DNA from: Actinomadura luteofluorescens | GTDB taxonomy: Bacteria > Actinomycetota > Actinomycetes > Streptosporangiales > Streptosporangiaceae | Direction: 5' to 3' | DNA: 64,000 nucleotides | Assembly (NCBI RefSeq): GCF_013409365.1 | Contig: NZ_JACCBA010000001.1 | Location: 1,612,001 to 1,676,000 of the forward strand | Translations under genes and position numbers: made by a program | In this document: positions 49,011-56,800 of the stretch, piece after piece | How positions within the stretch are numbered: the stretch's first letter is position 1 | How the letters are laid out: each line of letters starts with the position of its first letter | The notes under the pieces: model-generated | The model's input: the letters and a program-made list of their open reading frames with translations, nothing else | Told to the model about the DNA's origin: nothing | Databases searched by the model: none

Positions 49011-50861
49011 TCACCTTAGTGGGCGGCGGGGCCCGCGATGGGCCCCCTCGGGCCGCTCGTAGCTCCGGTCGTAGGCCTTGTCGATCCACTCGCGCAGCCC
49101 CTCGGCGCCGTGCAGCGGGCACGTCCACGGGCCGTCGACCTCGACCAGGCGGACGCCGGGCAGGTCGAGCCAGCGCAGGACGCACTCCATCTCCTCGGCG
49201 GTCGCGCCCTGCGAGGGGGGCGCGCCGAGCGCGACGCCGCCGGGCGCCTCGCCGGAGGGCGGGAAGACCGTCTCGGCCGTCGCGATGAGCGCGTCGACGT
49301 AGGGCCGGGGCCGGGCGTTCGCGGGGACGGTTCCGGCGGCGGCGAGCCGGCCGTACCGCACGACCGACAGCTCCCACCCGCCGTCGAAGGCGGGACGGGC
49401 GGCCACGAGCTGGGGCAGCCGCGCCAGCGCCGCGAGCCGCTGCCCGCGCGCGGCGGCCCGGACGAACGCCGCGAGCCGGTCGCGCTGGGCGGCGGCCTCC
49501 TCGTAGCGCAGCTCGGAGGCCAGCCGGTCGATGCGGACCTGCGCGGCGGCCACGACGGGCCGGACGTCGCCCTCCATGATCGAGCGGGCCGTCCCGGTGT
49601 GCACGGCGTAGGCGTCGGCGGACTCGCGGCCGTCGCACGGCGCGCCGCACCGGCCGAGGTCGGCGAGCGCGCACGAGCGCGCCTTGCCGCGCTCGATCAG
49701 CCGGAGCGTCAGCCGCTGCGTGCACTGCCGCAGCGGGACGGCCTCGTGCAGCGCGGCGCGGGCCTCCTCGGCCTGCCGCCGCGAGGAGATCGGCCCGAGG
49801 TAGCGGGCGCCGTCGGCGCGGCACTCCCGCACGATGGACAGCCGCGGGAAGGGCTCCACGGTCAGCTTCAGCCAGATGGCCCGCTCGGGCCACTTGGAGC
49901 GGCGGTTGTAGCGCGGCTTGTGCTCGGCGATCAGCCGGAGCTCGCGGACCTCGGCCTCCAGCCCCGTGGCGCACACGATGGTGCGGACGTTCTCGGCGAG
50001 GCCGACCATCTCCCGGACGCGCCAGCGCGTCTCCGAGCCGGTGAAGTAGCTGCGCACGCGCGAGCGCAGGTCGCCGCTCTTGCCCACGTAGAGCACCTCG
50101 CCGGCGTGGTCCTCGAACAGGTAGACGCCGGGGGTGGAGGGGACGTCGTCGGCGAGGTGCCGCTTGCGGCGCTGCTCGGGGGTGGGCGCCTTGGCGAAGC
50201 CGCGCATCTCCTCAAGCGAGGTGACGCCGAACGAGCCGAGCCGCTCGATCAGGCCGTGCAGCACCTCCACGGTGGCGCGGGCGTCGGCGAGGGCCCGGTG
50301 CGTCGGCTCGTTGGACGTCCGGAAGAAGCGGGCCAGCGTGCCGAGCTTGCAGTTGGGAACCTCGTCGCGCGACAGCACGCGCCGCGCCAGGTCGACGGTG
50401 TCGACGACCGCGAACGCGGGCCAGGCGTAGCCGTTGGCGGCGCACGCGGCCTTGAGGAAGCCGATGTCGAACGAGGCGTTGTGCGCGACGAGGACGCAGC
50501 CGCGCGCGAACTCCAGGAACGCCGGCAGCACCGACTCGATCCGCGGCGCGGCCGTCACCATCGCCGTGGTGATGCCGGTGAGCGCGGTGATGAACGGCGG
50601 GACCGGACCGCCCGGGTCGACCAGCGTGCCGAGTTCGCCGAGTTCCTCTCCGCCGCGCACCTTCACCGCGCCGATCTCGGTGATGGCCGAGTCGGCCGCC
50701 GAGCCGCCGGTGGTCTCCAGGTCGACCACCACGAAGGTGACGTCGCGGAGCGGAGTGCCGAGGTCGTCCAGGGTGCCCTGGACGCCGTGCCCCTGAACGC
50801 CGTCCCCCGGGGCTCCGCGCCCCTGGACCCCGCGCCCTTGGACACCGTGCGCAGCCGTCAT
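49011..50861 (-). CDS. DEDDh 3'-5' exonuclease fused to a UvrC-type GIY-YIG region
   Basis: A 616-residue fusion. Residues about 45-205 are an epsilon-like exonuclease: FVVVDLETTGG (D, E), LVAHNASFDIGFL (D) and HRALADARATVEVLHG (H, D). Residues about 235-320 are a GIY-YIG nuclease (TPGVYLFEDHAGEVLYVGKS and RVRSYFTG), then UvrC-like segments ending before the RNase H part. The N-terminus has repeated VQGRG/VQGHG units, probably slippage. This architecture is known in actinobacteria (DEDD exonuclease domain-containing); its repair role is not established. The ATG at 50861 is the first before the repeats. Confidence 0.9.
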   Translation of the reverse strand: MTAAHGVQGRGVQGRGAPGDGVQGHGVQGTLDDLGTPLRDVTFVVVDLETTGGSAADSAITEIGAVKVRGGEELGELGTLVDPGGPVPPFITALTGITTAMVTAAPRIESVLPAFLEFARGCVLVAHNASFDIGFLKAACAANGYAWPAFAVVDTVDLARRVLSRDEVPNCKLGTLARFFRTSNEPTHRALADARATVEVLHGLIERLGSFGVTSLEEMRGFAKAPTPEQRRKRHLADDVPSTPGVYLFEDHAGEVLYVGKSGDLRSRVRSYFTGSETRWRVREMVGLAENVRTIVCATGLEAEVRELRLIAEHKPRYNRRSKWPERAIWLKLTVEPFPRLSIVRECRADGARYLGPISSRRQAEEARAALHEAVPLRQCTQRLTLRLIERGKARSCALADLGRCGAPCDGRESADAYAVHTGTARSIMEGDVRPVVAAAQVRIDRLASELRYEEAAAQRDRLAAFVRAAARGQRLAALARLPQLVAARPAFDGGWELSVVRYGRLAAAGTVPANARPRPYVDALIATAETVFPPSGEAPGGVALGAPPSQGATAEEMECVLRWLDLPGVRLVEVDGPWTCPLHGAEGLREWIDKAYDRSYERPEGAHRGPRRPLR

Positions 50862-51023
50862 GTGCGCGACCGTAGAGGACCCCACCGACAGAACTTCGGG
50901 CCGCTAGGGTTGGGGGGCGCCGGGACGTCCCGCCGGGCGGGGGCCGCGAGGACGGGCGGGAGGCATCCCGCCGAGGGCCGGGCGCGATCCGTCCGATCGC
51001 ACGTCCGCCCTGGTTAGGGCGGG

Positions 51024-52430
51024 TTGCGCTCGGGAACACACAGCCCACCGGCGGCGCAGCCCGGAAGGAGCGGGGTCATCGACAGCGGTCCCGGAGCGAC
51101 CCCCGGCGACGGGGCGCCCGCGCAGAAGCCGACCCGCCCGCTGCCCGAGGCGGTGCGGCAGGGCGTGGTGGAGGTCGCCGCCGAGCTGATCGGGTCGCTG
51201 CCCCCGGACGAGGTCCCCGTGCCGCTGCGCCGGTTCGCCCGGTTCGAGCGCCGCAAGCGCGCCAGGCTCGCGGGCCAGCACATCGCGGCGGTGCTGGAGA
51301 AGGACGGGGAGTTCCGGCGCCGGGTCGCCGTGCCGCTGCGGGAGGCACAGGCCGACCTGGTGGAGGCGGTCGAGGACGGGAACGTCCCGCCCGCGGCCGA
51401 CCCGGTGCGCGTCGCGGTGCTGGCCTACCTGCTGCGCCCGGAGGGCTGGACCGCGCTGGTGGAGTCGGCGCGCGAGGAGCTGGCGCGCTCGGCGACCGCC
51501 TCGGAGGAGCAGGAGGCCGAGCGCCGCGTCGCCGCGCTGAAGGCCGAGCTGGCCGCGACCCGCGACGCCCGCGGCGCCGAGCTGGCCAAGCTGCGCGCCG
51601 AGTTGCGCGAGACCAAGACCGAGGTCTCGGAGCTGCGCCGCAAGCTGCACGACGCGCGCACCCGGTACCGGGCCGCGGAGGAGCACGCCCACGCGGTCGC
51701 GGCGGAGGCCGATCGCGAGCTCGCCGCCGCGCGCGAGTCGACCGCCGCGTCGGAGAAGGAGCTGCGCAGGTTGCGCGCCCGGGCCGCACGGGCGGAGGAG
51801 GCGGCGGAGGCCGCCAAGCGGGCCGCGCGCGAGGGGCGCAACGTCGACGACGTGCGGCTGCGGATGCTGCTGGACGCGCTCGTCGACGCGGCGCAGGGCG
51901 TCCGCCGGGAGCTGGCCCTGCCCTCCACCATCGGCCGCCCCGCCGACGCGGTCGGCGGGCTGGAGCCGGACCGGCTGGCGCACCGCGCGCTGCCCGGCCG
52001 GGCGCTGTCCGACAGCGATCCGCAGCTGCTGGACCGGCTGCTGACGCTTCCGCAGGTTCACCTGGTGGTGGACGGCTACAACGTCACGAAGACCGGGTAC
52101 GGGGAGCTGCCGCTCGCCGACCAGCGCAGCCGGCTGCTGTCGGGGCTCGGCGGGCTGGCCGCGCAGACACGCGCCGAGGTGACGTGCGTGTTCGACGGCG
52201 CGGAGCTGGAGGCGCCGGTCGCCATCGCGGCGCCGCGCGGGGTGCGGGTGCTGTTCAGTCGCCCGGGCCAGACGGCGGACGAGCTGATCGGCGAGCTCGT
52301 GCGGGCCGAGCCGCCGGGCCGGTCGGTGGTCGTGGTGTCGTCGGACCGGGAGGTCGCCGACGCCGCGCGGCGCGCCAGCGCGCGCCCGTGCCCGTCCTCT
52401 CTGCTGCTGCGGAGGCTGGGCCGTTCCTAA
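51024..52430 (+). CDS. NYN-domain (PIN-like) RNase-family protein with coiled coil; start uncertain
   Basis: A protein of about 450-468 residues. An N-terminal helical region (PLPEAVRQGVVEVAAELIG) is followed by a long coiled coil (about 135-265). The C-terminal NYN domain begins VHLVVDGYNVTKTGYGELPL and includes TCVFDGAELE and VVVVSSDREVADAARR, which give the acidic metal-binding residues of PIN-like nucleases. No ATG or GTG lies near the obvious ribosome site AAGGAG (51065-51070); the in-frame codon seven bases after it is ATC (51078). The given start is an upstream TTG at 51024, with weak support. RNA processing or decay is the likely role. Confidence 0.85.
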   Translation: MRSGTHSPPAAQPGRSGVIDSGPGATPGDGAPAQKPTRPLPEAVRQGVVEVAAELIGSLPPDEVPVPLRRFARFERRKRARLAGQHIAAVLEKDGEFRRRVAVPLREAQADLVEAVEDGNVPPAADPVRVAVLAYLLRPEGWTALVESAREELARSATASEEQEAERRVAALKAELAATRDARGAELAKLRAELRETKTEVSELRRKLHDARTRYRAAEEHAHAVAAEADRELAAARESTAASEKELRRLRARAARAEEAAEAAKRAAREGRNVDDVRLRMLLDALVDAAQGVRRELALPSTIGRPADAVGGLEPDRLAHRALPGRALSDSDPQLLDRLLTLPQVHLVVDGYNVTKTGYGELPLADQRSRLLSGLGGLAAQTRAEVTCVFDGAELEAPVAIAAPRGVRVLFSRPGQTADELIGELVRAEPPGRSVVVVSSDREVADAARRASARPCPSSLLLRRLGRS

Positions 52431-52601
52431 GGCTCCCATAAGGCTCCGATAAGGCAAGCCTCGCCGTACGTGATCATGGCGTCACTAAAAGTGGACAATA
52501 TCCATAGATGTCAATCAAAGAGTGATGAATCGGTTGTGACGGCTGTTGCCCCTCGCTAGTGTCGTCCGCTGACGTCGTGGACGAGAGGGGCGAAACTGAC
52601 C

Positions 52602-53651
52602 GTGGCCAATGATCACATCGGGGCACCGGCGCAGCGGCCTGGCCGCAGGGCAGGCTCTGCGGGCAGAGGCGTCTCCCGTCGCCTGGCGGCCGTCGCCGGC
52701 CTGACCGTGACGGTCTCCCTGACCTGCTCCCCGGTGGTGGCGCACGCCGAGCCCAAGCCGACCCGGGCGCAGGCCCAGAAGACGCTCGACAAGCTCAACG
52801 AGAAGATGGACCAGAAGGTCGAGCAGTTCAACCAGAACCGCGAGAAGCTCAAGGTCGCCAAGAAGAAGTTCGACTCGGCGACCAAGGCGAGCAAGCAGGA
52901 GCAGGCCAGCTTCGAGGAGCAGCGGTCCAAGATCGCTACGATGGCGGCCACCGCCTACAAGAACGGTGACTCGACCGACGTCACCGGCTTCGTGGGCAGC
53001 AACGACCCGCAGTCGATCCTCGACCAGGCGGCCGTCTTCTCGCACCTGTCGCAGGAGCGCAGCTCCCAGCTCACCCAGTTCCTCGCGACCGCCCAGCGGC
53101 TCCGCCGGGAGCAGGCTCAGGCGAAGTCCGCCTACGACGAGGTGAAGTCGAAGCAGGACGAGCTGAAGAAGCAGAAGCAGGAACTCGACAAGCAGGTGCA
53201 GAAGCAGAAGTCGCTCGTGCGCCGGCTCGGCGGGGGCACGACCAAGACCCCGGGCGGTGGCGGCAACACCGGCGGCACCTACAACGGCCCGGCGAGCGGG
53301 CCGGCGCGCTCGGCGCTCGACTTCGCCTACGCGCAGCTCGGCAAGCCCTACTCCTACGGCGCCGAGGGGCCGAGCTCCTACGACTGCTCCGGCCTGACCA
53401 TGAAGTCCTGGGCCGCCGCGGGCGTCGGCATCACCCGCACCACCAACTCGCAGTACGCCGCGACCAAGCGGGTGGCCAAGGAGAACCTGCAGCCGGGCGA
53501 CCTGGTGTTCTTCAGCAACCTCGGCCACGTCGGCCTCTACGTGGGCGGCGGCAAGATGATCCACGCCCCGCACACCGGCGACGTCGTCAGGATCGCCGAC
53601 ATCACCTCCGGCTACTACCTGAGCAACTACTACGGCGCCGGACGCCCCTGA
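52602..53651 (+). CDS. NlpC/P60 peptidoglycan endopeptidase (RipA-like)
   Basis: A 349-residue secreted enzyme. The signal peptide ends near residue 50 (SLTCSPVVAHA). A coiled-coil regulatory region covers about 55-210 with TMAATAYKNGD, then a Gly-rich linker and the NlpC/P60 domain (230-349). The catalytic Cys is in SSYDCSGLTM, the His in LGHVGLYVG and the third polar residue in MIHAP. It cuts stem peptides during division or growth, with the coiled coil likely autoinhibitory. The start is GTG with GAGAGGGGCG at a longish distance. A terminator follows at 53701. Confidence 0.9.
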   Translation: MANDHIGAPAQRPGRRAGSAGRGVSRRLAAVAGLTVTVSLTCSPVVAHAEPKPTRAQAQKTLDKLNEKMDQKVEQFNQNREKLKVAKKKFDSATKASKQEQASFEEQRSKIATMAATAYKNGDSTDVTGFVGSNDPQSILDQAAVFSHLSQERSSQLTQFLATAQRLRREQAQAKSAYDEVKSKQDELKKQKQELDKQVQKQKSLVRRLGGGTTKTPGGGGNTGGTYNGPASGPARSALDFAYAQLGKPYSYGAEGPSSYDCSGLTMKSWAAAGVGITRTTNSQYAATKRVAKENLQPGDLVFFSNLGHVGLYVGGGKMIHAPHTGDVVRIADITSGYYLSNYYGAGRP

Positions 53652-53700
53652 CACACGGCCCTGACGGTCCCCCTCGGGCGGGCTTGACGGACCCTCGTCG

Positions 53701-53731
53701 ACAACGGACCAGGCTTGACCTGGTCCGTTGT
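53701..53731 (+). terminator. Intrinsic terminator after the NlpC/P60 gene
   Basis: A perfect 13-bp stem (53701-53713 with 53719-53731), loop CTTGA, followed by TGATTTT. It lies 50 bp after the stop and separates this gene from the riboswitch promoter. Confidence 0.85.
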
Positions 53732-53746
53732 TGATTTTGGGGGGGT

Positions 53747-53774
53747 TTGCCTTCTTTTGGGGTTTTGGTACGTT
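53747..53774 (+). promoter_or_regulatory. Promoter of the c-di-AMP riboswitch/CHAP transcript
   Basis: TTGCCT (53747-53752), a 16-bp spacer and TACGTT (53769-53774) in an unusually T-rich stretch. It is the first good promoter after the terminator, giving a leader of roughly 860 nt before the CHAP gene. Confidence 0.55.
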
Positions 53775-53784
53775 GTCACCACTC

Positions 53785-54150
53785 ACGGCGCCCTCCAGAC
53801 GCCGTGGCCCCGCGGCGCCCACCAGGCGCCCCGGCCCCACGCGGCGCATCCAGCACCCGCGTGACGGCGGCGCGAGCCACGCGCCGCTCCCCCCAGGGCG
53901 GCACGCCCCACGTGCCGTCCCGCGGCGCCCGAAGGCGCCGCACGGTCTCGAAGCAGACCAGGCCGACCCCGTCCACCGGGCGCACGCCCGCAGCGTGCAT
54001 GGCGCTGAGCGCGCAGCCGCGGTGGCGTACACGGGGCAGGCCCCGGGCGGTCCCCGGAGACGGGACGCCGTCCGCCCACAACATCAGGCGCCGCTCGTTC
54101 GCACGCGGGAGACAGGTCCCGCGCCGGGCCCCATCTCGCCCCCAGGATCG
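53785..54150 (+). other. Hairpin-rich upstream part of the CHAP leader
   Basis: About 365 bp with no gene, full of short GC-rich stems such as CGGCGCCC...AGACGCCG, GCGGCGCCCGAAGGCGCCGC and GGCACG...CGTGCC. It precedes the two riboswitches and its role is unknown. A long open frame through it reflects composition only. Confidence 0.4.
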
Positions 54151-54154
54151 CAGC

Positions 54155-54345
54155 GGCAGCGCCGAATCCGCCTCAGCGCGGAGCCGGGGACCCACACCGC
54201 CGGAGTCCGGAGAACCTCTCCGGACGGGCATTCCGGCACCCGGGGTGAATCGGCGCGTCTCTCCCGGCAGTCCGGTGAGAGCCGCCGTAGGGCCACTTCC
54301 ACGCCCGAACCCGTCAGCTAACCCGGTAGGCGTCTGGAAGACAAG
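54155..54345 (+). ncRNA. ydaO-type c-di-AMP riboswitch, first copy
   Basis: Shows the family landmarks in order: GCCGAATCCG, GGAGCCGGGGACCCAC, CGGGGTGAATCGGCG, and the 3' CCGAACCCGTCAGCTAACCC followed by GGTAGGC. The class is known upstream of cell-wall hydrolase genes in actinobacteria, where high c-di-AMP lowers expression. Boundaries are approximate, recognised by eye. Confidence 0.8.
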
Positions 54346-54467
54346 GAGTGAATCCCGCAGCGTTACCTGGGGCGTGGCCGCCACGCGGTCACGCCCCCAC
54401 CCCCCTTTACTCCGCGGGCGCCATCGCCCGCCGAGATTCCCATCCGAACCGGCGTGCCCGCTCTCGG

Positions 54468-54635
54468 GCGCGTCACCGCCGAGTCCGCGGACCGCCGTGC
54501 CCCTGTGCGCGGCCCGTCGCGGAACCGGGGACCCACTGCGTCCTTTCGGGGTGAATCGGCCTGCCTTCGCGGGCCGTAGGGCGGCTTCCACGCCCGAACC
54601 CGTCAGCTAACCCGGTAGGCGGCATGGAAGTCGAG
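54468..54635 (+). ncRNA. ydaO-type c-di-AMP riboswitch, second copy
   Basis: CGCCGAGTCCGC, GGAACCGGGGACCCAC, GGGGTGAATCGGCC and CCGAACCCGTCAGCTAACCC-GGTAGGC repeat the first copy with a different middle. About 46 bases at the 3' end are nearly identical to copy 1 (54284-54332 against 54574-54622). It ends just before the GAGGAG ribosome site (54633) of the CHAP gene. Confidence 0.82.
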
Positions 54636-54646
54636 GAGATCCCCCC

Positions 54647-55495
54647 GTGCCACGCGCGCACTGCAAGAAGACCCCCGGCAGGCACCGCAAGCCGAACTCC
54701 CTGTCCCTCGCATGGCGGACGACCGGCGGCGTCGTCGTCGGCGCCGCCGTGCTCGGCACCGCCGCGGCCACCGCGAACGCGTCGGTCCTGCCGTTCGGTT
54801 CCACCCCGGTGAGCTCCGCCGCCGCCGACCTGGCCCCCGGCCTGACGGCGCGCGGCGCCCCGTCCGGGCGCACGTCCGGGCGCACGTCCGGGCCCGCGTC
54901 CGGGAAGGCGCCCAAACCCACCGCCTCGAAGGCCCCGGCCGCCAAGAGGGACGCCCGTCCCGAGCAGCCGCGGGCGAAGACCTCCGAGAAGGCCGCCGCG
55001 AAGTCGCGGCCCACCGCCGCGCAGGCCATCAGGCTCGCCCGCTCGCAGGTGGGCATCGAGGAGGACGGCGGCGGCGAGACCAAGTTCCAGGAGTGGTATA
55101 TGACCACGTCCCGCGCGCGGGAGACGCTCGCGCGCGACGGCGGCTCCCTCGACGGCTACGGCGACGCGAACTGGTGCGACATGTTCGTCTCCTGGGTGGG
55201 CGAGCAGATCGGCTTCAGCGAGCAGGTCGGCAGCGATGCCTGGACCGTCGCCCACGCCCGCTGGTTCCAGGAGCACGGCCGCTGGGGCACCGAGCCGAGG
55301 CCCGGCGCGATCGTCTTCTTCGCCTGGGACGGCGGCGAGTCCGTCGACGACATCGAGCACGTCGGCATGGTGGTCGAGAAGGTCGACGACGGCACGATCG
55401 AGACCGTCGAGGGCAACGCCGACAACGCCGTCCGTGTGAAGGAACGTTCCACAGACGTCGTCGTCGGCTACGGCTACCCGGACTACCGGTCGTGA
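54647..55495 (+). CDS. Exported CHAP-domain cell-wall protein
   Basis: A 282-residue protein. A signal segment (GGVVVGAAVLGTAAATANAS) ends near residue 46, followed by a disordered Ala/Lys/Pro linker. The CHAP domain covers about 125-282, with catalytic Cys in YGDANWCDMFVSWVG and His in DDIEHVGMVVEKV; Asn lies in VEGNADNAV. CHAP amidases or endopeptidases cut peptidoglycan. The GTG at 54647 follows GAGGAG. Tandem c-di-AMP riboswitches directly upstream imply that it is shut off when c-di-AMP is high, linking wall hydrolysis to turgor or osmotic state. Confidence 0.9.
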   Translation: MPRAHCKKTPGRHRKPNSLSLAWRTTGGVVVGAAVLGTAAATANASVLPFGSTPVSSAAADLAPGLTARGAPSGRTSGRTSGPASGKAPKPTASKAPAAKRDARPEQPRAKTSEKAAAKSRPTAAQAIRLARSQVGIEEDGGGETKFQEWYMTTSRARETLARDGGSLDGYGDANWCDMFVSWVGEQIGFSEQVGSDAWTVAHARWFQEHGRWGTEPRPGAIVFFAWDGGESVDDIEHVGMVVEKVDDGTIETVEGNADNAVRVKERSTDVVVGYGYPDYRS

Positions 55496-55521
55496 CGGCG
55501 CCCACCGCCCCGCGTCCTGCA

Positions 55522-55527
55522 TAGGAT
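55522..55527 (+). promoter_or_regulatory. -10 box of a leaderless promoter
   Basis: TAGGAT followed by seven bases and the ATG at 55535. The gene lacks a ribosome site, so a leaderless transcript is likely. Confidence 0.5.
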
Positions 55528-55534
55528 CGCGCCC

Positions 55535-56800
55535 ATGGAGGAAGGCCCCGGGCAGGACGCCCCCGTGACGCGGCGCAGGGTCCTCGCCCTCGGCGCGGGC
55601 GGGGCCGCCGTCCTCCTCGCCGGGGGCGCCGGCCTGGCCGGCTCGCGCTCCGGCGGCGGGGCGCCGGGCTCCGGAGCCCCCACCTCCCCGGCCGCCGGGA
55701 CGTTCAGCCCGGACACGGCCGCCGCCGTGCTCGCCAACCGCGCCCGCGCCGTCCGCGACGGCGACCGCATGGCGTTCCTCGCCACGGTGGGCAGCGCCCC
55801 CGCCGCCTTCCAGGACGCCCAGTCCCGCGTGTACGGGAACCTCCGGAAGCTTCCCCTGGAAGGCTGGCGGGAGCGCCTCGTCGACACCGAGGCCATGGAC
55901 GGCGCGACCGCCGTCGTCCGCGTCGAGGTGCGCTACCGGCTGCGCGGCTTCGACCGGGGCGACGTGGCCCGCACCCGCTACCTCACGCTGGCCCCCCGGG
56001 CCGGGACGTGGACGATCGTCGGCGACGGGACGTCCCGCGGCCTCGCCGACGACACCGACATCTGGGACTGCGGCCCCCTGGCGGTGGTCAGGGGGCGCTC
56101 CGGCCTCGTCATCGGCGACGGCGCCGGCCTCGGCGGCATCGCCGAACGGCTGGACGCCGCCGTCCCGGTCGTCACGTCCGTGGTCGGCAAGGCGTGGGCG
56201 CAGCGGGTCGTCGCGCTCGTCCCCGCCGACGCGACCCTCGCCTCCGCGCTCGCCGGCCCCGGGCAGAGCCTCGGCCAGATCGCCGCGCTCGCCACCGTGG
56301 CGCCCGCCGCCGGGGCCGGCCACGGCGAGGACCGCGTCATCGTCTCCCCCGGCACCTTCGGCCGCCTCAACGAGCTCGGCCGCGACGTCGTGCTCACCCA
56401 CGAGCTGACCCACGTCGCCACCGGCGGCGCCCGCGACCGGCGCACCCCGCTGTGGCTGATCGAGGGCTTCGCGGACTACGTCGGCTACCGGCGCGTCAAG
56501 ATCAGCACCCGGACGGCGGCGGGCGAGCTGCACCGCGAGGTCTCCGCCGGGCGCGCGCCGTCCGCGCTCCCCGCCGCCGACGCCTTCGCCGGCGGCTCCC
56601 CCCGCCTCTCCCAGGCCTACCAGGAGGCCTGGCTCGCCTGCCGGATGGTCGCCGACCGGTACGGTGAGGCGGCGCTGGTGCGGCTCTACCGGGCCGCCGG
56701 GCGCGCCCCGGAGGCCGCGGCGCTGCGCGACGTGCTCGGCCTCACCCGGGAGCGCTTCACCGCACTGTGGCGCGACTACGTGAAGGAGGAGCTCGCATGA
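55535..56800 (+). CDS. Exported gluzincin-type (MA-like) metallopeptidase
   Basis: A 421-residue protein. The N-terminus TRRRVLALGAGGAAVLLAGG resembles a Tat signal. The middle (60-160) is an NTF2-like/helical region. The peptidase region has VVLTHELTHVATGG near 288 (HExxH) and WLIEGFADYVGYRRV near 308, where Glu is the third zinc ligand of the gluzincin class. There is no further domain. Substrate is unknown. Its stop overlaps the next gene (ATGA), a Ste24-type protease, so the two proteases are co-expressed. Confidence 0.82.
   Translation: MEEGPGQDAPVTRRRVLALGAGGAAVLLAGGAGLAGSRSGGGAPGSGAPTSPAAGTFSPDTAAAVLANRARAVRDGDRMAFLATVGSAPAAFQDAQSRVYGNLRKLPLEGWRERLVDTEAMDGATAVVRVEVRYRLRGFDRGDVARTRYLTLAPRAGTWTIVGDGTSRGLADDTDIWDCGPLAVVRGRSGLVIGDGAGLGGIAERLDAAVPVVTSVVGKAWAQRVVALVPADATLASALAGPGQSLGQIAALATVAPAAGAGHGEDRVIVSPGTFGRLNELGRDVVLTHELTHVATGGARDRRTPLWLIEGFADYVGYRRVKISTRTAAGELHREVSAGRAPSALPAADAFAGGSPRLSQAYQEAWLACRMVADRYGEAALVRLYRAAGRAPEAAALRDVLGLTRERFTALWRDYVKEELA

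Noticed and set aside
52431..52601. Possible c-di-AMP riboswitch before the NlpC/P60 gene
   Set aside because: This gene class often has one, so I looked, but the ydaO landmarks (GGGGTGAATC, GTCAGCTAACC) are absent in the 171-bp gap.
53747..54610. 287-residue open frame over the riboswitch region
   Set aside because: It runs through two riboswitches and has no domain; openness comes from the GC content. The RNA motifs explain the region better.
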